Shown: positions 58,960 through 64,000 of the stretch, piece by piece
How the letters are laid out: each line of letters opens with the position of its first letter
How positions within the stretch are numbered: the stretch's first letter is position 1
Origin: an uncultured Bacteroidia bacterium
Lineage (GTDB): Bacteria > Bacteroidota > Bacteroidia > Bacteroidales > F082
DNA: 64,000 nucleotides
Direction of reading: 5' to 3'
NCBI GenBank assembly: GCA_902774295.1
Contig: CACYHP010000001.1
Span: 496,001 to 560,000, forward strand
Program-made: the position numbers and the translations under genes
Notes under the pieces: model-generated
Told to the model about the DNA's origin: nothing
Databases searched by the model: none
Seen by the model: the letters and a program-made list of their open reading frames with translations, nothing else

Positions 58960-61900
58960 TTAGATTTTAGTCATTTCAAAAACTTTATTGATTACAGGCA
59001 GGAAAAACACGGAATCGTTATAGATAACTTCATCTCCATACTTTTCCTTGACTTGAGTTTTGTAATAGGTAGCAAAAGGAGTTCCCATATCTTCGTTTGC
59101 CTTACCGACATATTTATTTGTATCAGAAGTCCCGTCGATAATCCGTTCACGCTTTAGAATATCAAGGACTTGCTTATACAAATCAGCCAGTTCTTTATAC
59201 TTTAGCAACAGTGATGCTTTCAGCGATTCCAAGTTGTTGTTCATGTCGCCGACCTTTTCATAATTTCTCGTCATGTCGCCTTGATAAACAATGTCTTTAA
59301 CGATAGATGCATCCTTGTCACGATACAGACCGCCATAACAAGTCGATTCTTTGCGTTCCTCAGGCAGCTTTATATTGACATCATGCTCTCCGCCAAACAC
59401 TTTCTGGAACACCATATCAATGATTTTCTTCAAAACGCTGCTGTCTCTTGAAATGAAGTTGTCGATGTACTTACTGCCATTTCCGCTAAAGACCAGGGTA
59501 CGAGGAGCGTCAAGACCCTTCTCCTTGTACATGTAGGCCATATAGAACAGGATACTCGTCAAGTGGTATACAAACACTGGTTTGAAGTCCTGCCCCATGT
59601 ACTTGATGATTTCACAATCCTTGGCATTGCTTAGCCAGAAATTGATGACATCCTTTGTTTTCATGGAATCGACATCTTTGAAACATTCGTTCAAATTTTC
59701 AAGGTCTTTCCGCTGGAAGTGTATGATGTCAAAATACTTCTTGAAAATGCCATTCTGTCGCGCATTCTCAAATTCAATGAAGCCGTTTTCCCAAAGTACA
59801 TCGCAGCCGAAATGGACGGAATTTGCAACCTGAGGTTGATTATCCTTAAAATAGACGAAATCAGTCGAGCCACCACCAATATCAACAACAGTGACAGCAT
59901 CCGAGTCTTTGATATAATCCATCTTTTTGTAGTAATAATAGGGTGCTTCTGATTCTGAATAGCGCACTATTTGACTCGGCTGAATGAACAGTATATTGTT
60001 TGGCTCGGAATTCCAAATCCTCTCATACACATCCCTAGTGTTCCCCATGAAGCTCAAAGGACTAAACCAAACAAGATTTGTCCTGGCAAGGTCGCCGTTT
60101 CTTTGGAGAATATCACACTTGATGATGAGCAAAAGCTCTCTGACAAAGACGCGCAATTTATTCTCGTCTTGTTCCCATTTGATGTCGGTGTTCACATCCT
60201 GATCATCATTGGCCATCAGTTTCTCATAGAAGAATGCGATGTTGTGGTTGTCAAATAACTTTGGCCTCTTCGTCTTGTTGTGAATTCCACACAAAGCAGT
60301 ACGAATTGGGAATTTGTAATCCGTGCCATCAATGATGGCTGGGACAAACTCTGTCTTAATCTTCTTCCGCGCTCTCTCAAATATCGAATCCTCAATACGA
60401 CGGGTGATGGAGTATTGACTATCGTCTGAATACTCATGCATATAATTAACCATAGTCTTTTCCATCTTGAACAATTCGGGCTTTCTGCTCAAATCAGGTT
60501 TGCCTTGGCTGTCATTCTTGCAACGCGACATAAACGTATTGGATGTGCCAAGGTCTATGGCATAAGTATAGTTTTCGTTACTTGACTGACTGCGCTGCCA
60601 AACGGGCATCAGCAAGCCAGTATCATTAAGAATTTTGATTTCAATTAAATCAAAGGCTGTGTTAAACAACTCATAGAACTTCGTACCGCTTTCTTCTTCA
60701 TCGGTTTTTTGACGTGAACGAATCACCGCAGGTTCAACACCATATTGTGCGTTGTCTTCTGGCGCTGCCTCTTTGATTTCCTTGCAGCCATTTTTCTCCA
60801 TCTTGAAGAAAGATAGTGATATTTGGTCGATGTTGAAATTCGGCGCATCATTATCTTCATCAGCCGCAACAACCATTACCTTGAAGTAATTGTTCTCTTG
60901 CTCTTTATAGGAAAGGATGTTTGGGAACAAACCCAAATCAAAACTAATCTTTGCCCCTTGCAAGTCAACGATTTTCCCTTGGCCAGGGCGGAACAAATCC
61001 TGAGCATATTCCTTCACATACTCCTTGCCATTATAACGCAGCGTAACAGTAACCGAATTTCTATTGATATGTACATCTGAATCCAATTCGCCACTCTCAA
61101 ACAAATTCATCACCTCTGGTTTAAACGGCAACAGATAATCATAATCACGATCAGCCACGTCATTCTGATAAACGACAGATTTATAGTTGTCTCTCGATAT
61201 GCGATAAGGCAACCTAATCATAGTGTCCGTAAAGTAGCTGTTGATGTCAATTTCATCTGAAGACATAATACTAATGCCATTGATAACCAATTTGTCATTT
61301 TGGTCTGTCAGCACAGGTGTGGTCTTTAATTTGAAATCGTTGCGAATCTCTGGGTCATTACTGAAGCTGCGCACATACTCCTTGATGGCCTTAAATCTGG
61401 CGTCAACAGAATCTGAGCCGAACAGCATTGAATAGAGGTAGTTCTTAAACTCTGCGTCTCTCTGGCCAAGAAGCCTTACATCTCCACGGAAATACTCGCC
61501 GCCTGATTTTCTTCTGATGTGCAGGTCTTTGTACTGCTCACCAGCAAAAGTGATAGTAGCTGTATTGTCTTTTTTGACAATAGCCTTATCCATATCTGGA
61601 GGCGTTACAAATCCAGTAATAGGGGAGCTACACGCCAGCAGGACTTCTTTGCCATTCTCGGTATATATGAGGAAATAAAGCTTTTCGTCAACTATGTCTG
61701 TTTTGTAATAATCAACCACTGAATTATACAGAACAGGCATCTTCTCTTTGAGATAAGTCAAGTTCTCTTTGCTGTTCCATTCTCTCAGTTCGAGCTTCTG
61801 ACCATCTTTCCAAGTGTTGTTCCTGTGATATTTCAGGTTGAATAGCAACTCGTAAACATCAAGGATGTCAGAAACAAGTTGTGTATAAGCAAAACCAGCT

Positions 61901-62121
61901 GCTTTTTTTGCATTCAGTTTTTCCTCATTGACTCTTCTGAATGCTTCGCGGGCAACGAAAAACCTGGCAAAAGGTGTGGGCAGTGAGTTCAACGCACCGC
62001 TATTGTCGGTTTTCTGTTCCATCACATCGTCAAGATGCTCTGCGGTCAATGCAACATCTTCAGCAGTCCAATCGCTTTTCGATGTGCCACGGTCAACAAT
62101 ATTCAAATCAACTTTTGCCAT
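58960..62121 (-). CDS. Large protein with a C-terminal actin/Hsp70-fold ATPase domain
   Basis: 1053 residues, no membrane segment. Residues 1-510 are a large domain of unknown fold (helical at 20-140, beta-rich at 150-450). From 515 on lies an actin/Hsp70-type ATPase: phosphate-1 DLGTSNT (523-529), phosphate-2 DIGGGSTDF (747-755) and adenosine motif LVFSGNGSKY (876-885). The size and layout recall SrfB-like proteins, but I cannot confirm membership. It is four bases from the tubulin-like gene and five from the MotA-like gene, so it is surely part of the same complex or pathway. Confidence 0.8.
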   Translation of the reverse strand: MAKVDLNIVDRGTSKSDWTAEDVALTAEHLDDVMEQKTDNSGALNSLPTPFARFFVAREAFRRVNEEKLNAKKAAGFAYTQLVSDILDVYELLFNLKYHRNNTWKDGQKLELREWNSKENLTYLKEKMPVLYNSVVDYYKTDIVDEKLYFLIYTENGKEVLLACSSPITGFVTPPDMDKAIVKKDNTATITFAGEQYKDLHIRRKSGGEYFRGDVRLLGQRDAEFKNYLYSMLFGSDSVDARFKAIKEYVRSFSNDPEIRNDFKLKTTPVLTDQNDKLVINGISIMSSDEIDINSYFTDTMIRLPYRISRDNYKSVVYQNDVADRDYDYLLPFKPEVMNLFESGELDSDVHINRNSVTVTLRYNGKEYVKEYAQDLFRPGQGKIVDLQGAKISFDLGLFPNILSYKEQENNYFKVMVVAADEDNDAPNFNIDQISLSFFKMEKNGCKEIKEAAPEDNAQYGVEPAVIRSRQKTDEEESGTKFYELFNTAFDLIEIKILNDTGLLMPVWQRSQSSNENYTYAIDLGTSNTFMSRCKNDSQGKPDLSRKPELFKMEKTMVNYMHEYSDDSQYSITRRIEDSIFERARKKIKTEFVPAIIDGTDYKFPIRTALCGIHNKTKRPKLFDNHNIAFFYEKLMANDDQDVNTDIKWEQDENKLRVFVRELLLIIKCDILQRNGDLARTNLVWFSPLSFMGNTRDVYERIWNSEPNNILFIQPSQIVRYSESEAPYYYYKKMDYIKDSDAVTVVDIGGGSTDFVYFKDNQPQVANSVHFGCDVLWENGFIEFENARQNGIFKKYFDIIHFQRKDLENLNECFKDVDSMKTKDVINFWLSNAKDCEIIKYMGQDFKPVFVYHLTSILFYMAYMYKEKGLDAPRTLVFSGNGSKYIDNFISRDSSVLKKIIDMVFQKVFGGEHDVNIKLPEERKESTCYGGLYRDKDASIVKDIVYQGDMTRNYEKVGDMNNNLESLKASLLLKYKELADLYKQVLDILKRERIIDGTSDTNKYVGKANEDMGTPFATYYKTQVKEKYGDEVIYNDSVFFLPVINKVFEMTKI

Positions 62122-62124
62122 ATC

Positions 62125-63522
62125 TTATTTCATTATTTTCTTGGTGTAATTGTTAATTGCGTCATAGGCGAATTGCAGGAAGAACCTGAATTTGTTGCTA
62201 TGATCTTTTGCCTTATAACCATTGCTGGCTTCAATCATGCGAAGCAGATAGTAGGAGTCGTCCTTTGCTTCAAGGTCGATGGATTTTACCCATCCATCCA
62301 TCTGCTTGATGTTGTCGTAATGCAACGGAGCAAACGCACGTTTGTTTGTCGAAAGCTCCGAGTACCACTGATAGTATTTGTCCGTAAAGCGCACCAACGT
62401 TTGGAACGCCGCATCTTTATAGAAGCTGCCATCCAATCCTCTGTTTTTCTTCAACGGGAAGAAATTCTCGTTGGGCAGATTTTGGATGAAGGTTCTCAAA
62501 ATCATGTAATCAGCAACGCACTTGACAATTTCTTTATAGCCACTACCCATCGAAACAAGGTCTAACGACTCCACGTCATCATTGATGGCTCTGGTCAAGT
62601 ATTGCCTTTTATCCGGCCTTTCTCTTCTTAGGAAATCAAACAAAGCGGAAGCGGCCACCAACTCAATGAAATTTGCTGTGTCCTCTTGCTTCTTTTCATC
62701 ATTCTCATAAACCTGCCTCAAAGTCTTTTCTCCAGCATAGTAGAGATAATCAGACTGTACGGTGTTCTGATAATAAGCAAGAGCAGCTTTAGTCTTGGTA
62801 TAGAAGTTGGCAGAGTCAATGTCGCTGCCAGTTGTGGTAGGATCCTTCAGGCCGTAATACGGCAAAACGGTCACAGCTCCCATAAGAGCATTTTTGACAG
62901 TAGGATTATCTGTCGCACCTCTAATTTTCTTTTCCAGTAAAGGATAGCCAGAGGCTCCAGTGCCTCCAAAGATGGAGCTTATGATAAATACTCTGTCATC
63001 CTTTTCACATTGGGTCTTAAATGCCTTAAACCAATCCGCTCCTTCAATCATCTCACCAAGCACTACCGTGCCAACATTGGGATTGCCTTTGAAGCCAACA
63101 GACAGCGGGTTGTTAAGATTCTTGCTTGAAAACAATGATTGAACGAAATAGTTATTGATATCATTGGCACCCAAATTTGCCACATTTATATACGAACGGA
63201 ATTTCTCTTTGTTCCCAGCTGCTTGCTGTGTGTCATTGAGCTGTTCATTAAGCTCTCCAATGGTGAGCATTTGTGAGTTGAAAAAGCCGTCAAGGGCATT
63301 CAACGTAGATGTCCCATTGTTGACCGAATGTCTATAGATTTCCTCGTATGATTCAATCAACGAATGAAGATTCTTCTTTTCCTCTAAATCCAGGTGTGGG
63401 TCAAGGATAACAGGAACAACTGTGTATCCATTGGTGCTCAAACCACTTGCCATCAGCATGGTGACGCTTTTCATCACACGAATGCCCGTGCCTCCAATGC
63501 AAAAAACAAATACTTTTTTCAT
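62125..63522 (-). CDS. Tubulin/FtsZ-like GTPase (Tubulin_2-like)
   Basis: 465 residues. An N-terminal FCIGGTGIRVMKSV loop (7-20) and the tubulin signature-like GGTGASG at 186-192 within RVFIISSIFGGTGASGYP fit the tubulin/FtsZ superfamily, in particular the divergent Tubulin_2 group found in accessory operons. It lacks the membrane-tether and C-terminal parts of cell-division FtsZ, so it is not a second FtsZ. Likely a GTP-driven filament or switch in the cytosol. It lies between a membrane protein and the actin/Hsp70-like gene with gaps of 13 and 3 bases. Confidence 0.8.
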   Translation of the reverse strand: MKKVFVFCIGGTGIRVMKSVTMLMASGLSTNGYTVVPVILDPHLDLEEKKNLHSLIESYEEIYRHSVNNGTSTLNALDGFFNSQMLTIGELNEQLNDTQQAAGNKEKFRSYINVANLGANDINNYFVQSLFSSKNLNNPLSVGFKGNPNVGTVVLGEMIEGADWFKAFKTQCEKDDRVFIISSIFGGTGASGYPLLEKKIRGATDNPTVKNALMGAVTVLPYYGLKDPTTTGSDIDSANFYTKTKAALAYYQNTVQSDYLYYAGEKTLRQVYENDEKKQEDTANFIELVAASALFDFLRRERPDKRQYLTRAINDDVESLDLVSMGSGYKEIVKCVADYMILRTFIQNLPNENFFPLKKNRGLDGSFYKDAAFQTLVRFTDKYYQWYSELSTNKRAFAPLHYDNIKQMDGWVKSIDLEAKDDSYYLLRMIEASNGYKAKDHSNKFRFFLQFAYDAINNYTKKIMK

Positions 63523-63535
63523 ATCGCGTCAGAAT

Positions 63536-63979
63536 TTAGAATTTAAACAATCTGTATGCGTTTGTTGGTAGGAAATTACACCACAATACGGAAACAATGA
63601 AATACACCGCCGAAGCATAAATGGCATTTCCTAAAGCAATCATAAACTCCAGTTTCCATGCTCCATTAAGGCGTGGTGGAACCATCAAATACTCTACGCC
63701 GTATGTCACCGCAAACCCAGCAATAAATGTGACCAGCAAGAAGAATAGCCAATGTGCAGGAGTATAGTGCCTTCCTGGTCTGTTGTTGTAGGGCTTGTAA
63801 TAGAAGAAGGCAAGCAAAATTCCTAACACCAAGAAGATGATAAGAAGTATCGTGGAGATACCTTCGAGTTTGTTCCAGAATACTCTGGCTTGTTGATAAA
63901 GGCTGTCATTGTTCTGGAATTGACTTAAAAAGTCGGTCATCTTTCCAGCAATCCATTCATATAACTTCAGTAACTTCAT
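63536..63979 (-). CDS. Three-TM membrane protein, first visible gene of the system
   Basis: 147 residues. Membrane segments at about 38-58 (TILLIIFLVLGILLAFFYY), 77-98 (HWLFFLLVTFIAGFAVTYGV) and 115-138 (IALGNAIYASAVYFIVSVLW). No motif beyond that. Upstream only 21 bases remain before the window edge, so more genes of the operon may lie outside. Its place next to the tubulin-like gene suggests a membrane docking partner, by analogy only. Confidence 0.6.
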   Translation of the reverse strand: MKLLKLYEWIAGKMTDFLSQFQNNDSLYQQARVFWNKLEGISTILLIIFLVLGILLAFFYYKPYNNRPGRHYTPAHWLFFLLVTFIAGFAVTYGVEYLMVPPRLNGAWKLEFMIALGNAIYASAVYFIVSVLWCNFLPTNAYRLFKF

Positions 63980-64000
63980 ACAATTAACTGTTTTTAGAGA

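Noticed and set aside
62125..63522. Second copy of cell-division FtsZ
   Set aside because: The N-terminal loop and GGTGASG region are divergent, the protein is longer, there are no FtsA or division-cluster neighbours, and it sits in an accessory operon.

Overview
The window reads as a chromosome piece from a Bacteroidales bacterium (phylum Bacteroidota), probably an anaerobic gut- or rumen-type fermenter. Signs of this are promoter boxes of the Bacteroidota type (TTG, 18-22 bases, TAnnTTTG), type IX secretion C-terminal domains on two secreted proteins, SusC-like and beta-barrel outer-membrane proteins, a sodium-pumping methylmalonyl-CoA decarboxylase operon, an S46 dipeptidyl peptidase, and families largely confined to this phylum (DUF6266, DUF5618). 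All calls come from reading the sequence; no database search was run.

Region 1, about 0-37 kb, is ordinary chromosome with moderate GC. It holds two glycosyltransferases, phosphoglycerate kinase, secreted and outer-membrane proteins, an ECF sigma factor with its membrane partner, uridine kinase, the epimerase/decarboxylase operon that makes propionyl-CoA and a sodium gradient, and a set of exported peptidases (M28, M1, S46, M49-like) that would feed on peptides. HemW, a Pif1-like helicase, a sirtuin, peptidyl-tRNA hydrolase, ribosomal protein L25 and PRPP synthetase follow. A small patch at 11.5-14.3 kb carries Rhs core tips and orphan small genes. Several families of dispersed intergenic repeats are scattered here, and one copy lies inside a coding sequence.

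Region 2 begins at a tRNA-Leu(CAA) gene at 37.1 kb. It opens with a tandem array of five DUF6266 genes (37.4-40.9 kb), followed by a 1.6 kb GC-rich stretch with no credible gene but at least nine long imperfect hairpins (41.1-42.35 kb). From 42.5 kb the sequence becomes AT-rich. Single-gene units of unknown lipoproteins, an ADP-ribosylglycohydrolase and zinc-ribbon proteins follow, two of them behind near-identical 56-base promoter blocks.

Region 3, about 48.3-64 kb, all on the minus strand, looks like a multi-gene conflict or stress system. A first operon (63979 to 55365) encodes a three-TM membrane protein, a tubulin/FtsZ-like GTPase, a 1053-residue protein with a C-terminal actin/Hsp70-fold ATPase, a MotA/ZorA-like channel subunit with a long coiled-coil tail, a MotB/ZorB-like partner, and two DUF4357-like proteins separated by an apparent frameshift. 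After a 91-residue gene, a second operon with its own clear promoter encodes a DUF1848 protein, a methyltransferase-NERD-like-UvrD helicase fusion, a TerB-like protein, a trypsin-like protease and a membrane protein with a conserved C-terminal effector-like domain; a retropepsin-like protease lies downstream. The combination recalls Zorya (a ZorAB motor plus DNA-processing enzymes) but replaces the known partners with two cytoskeletal-type NTPases. This is the best candidate for an undescribed system. It reaches the right edge and may continue beyond it.
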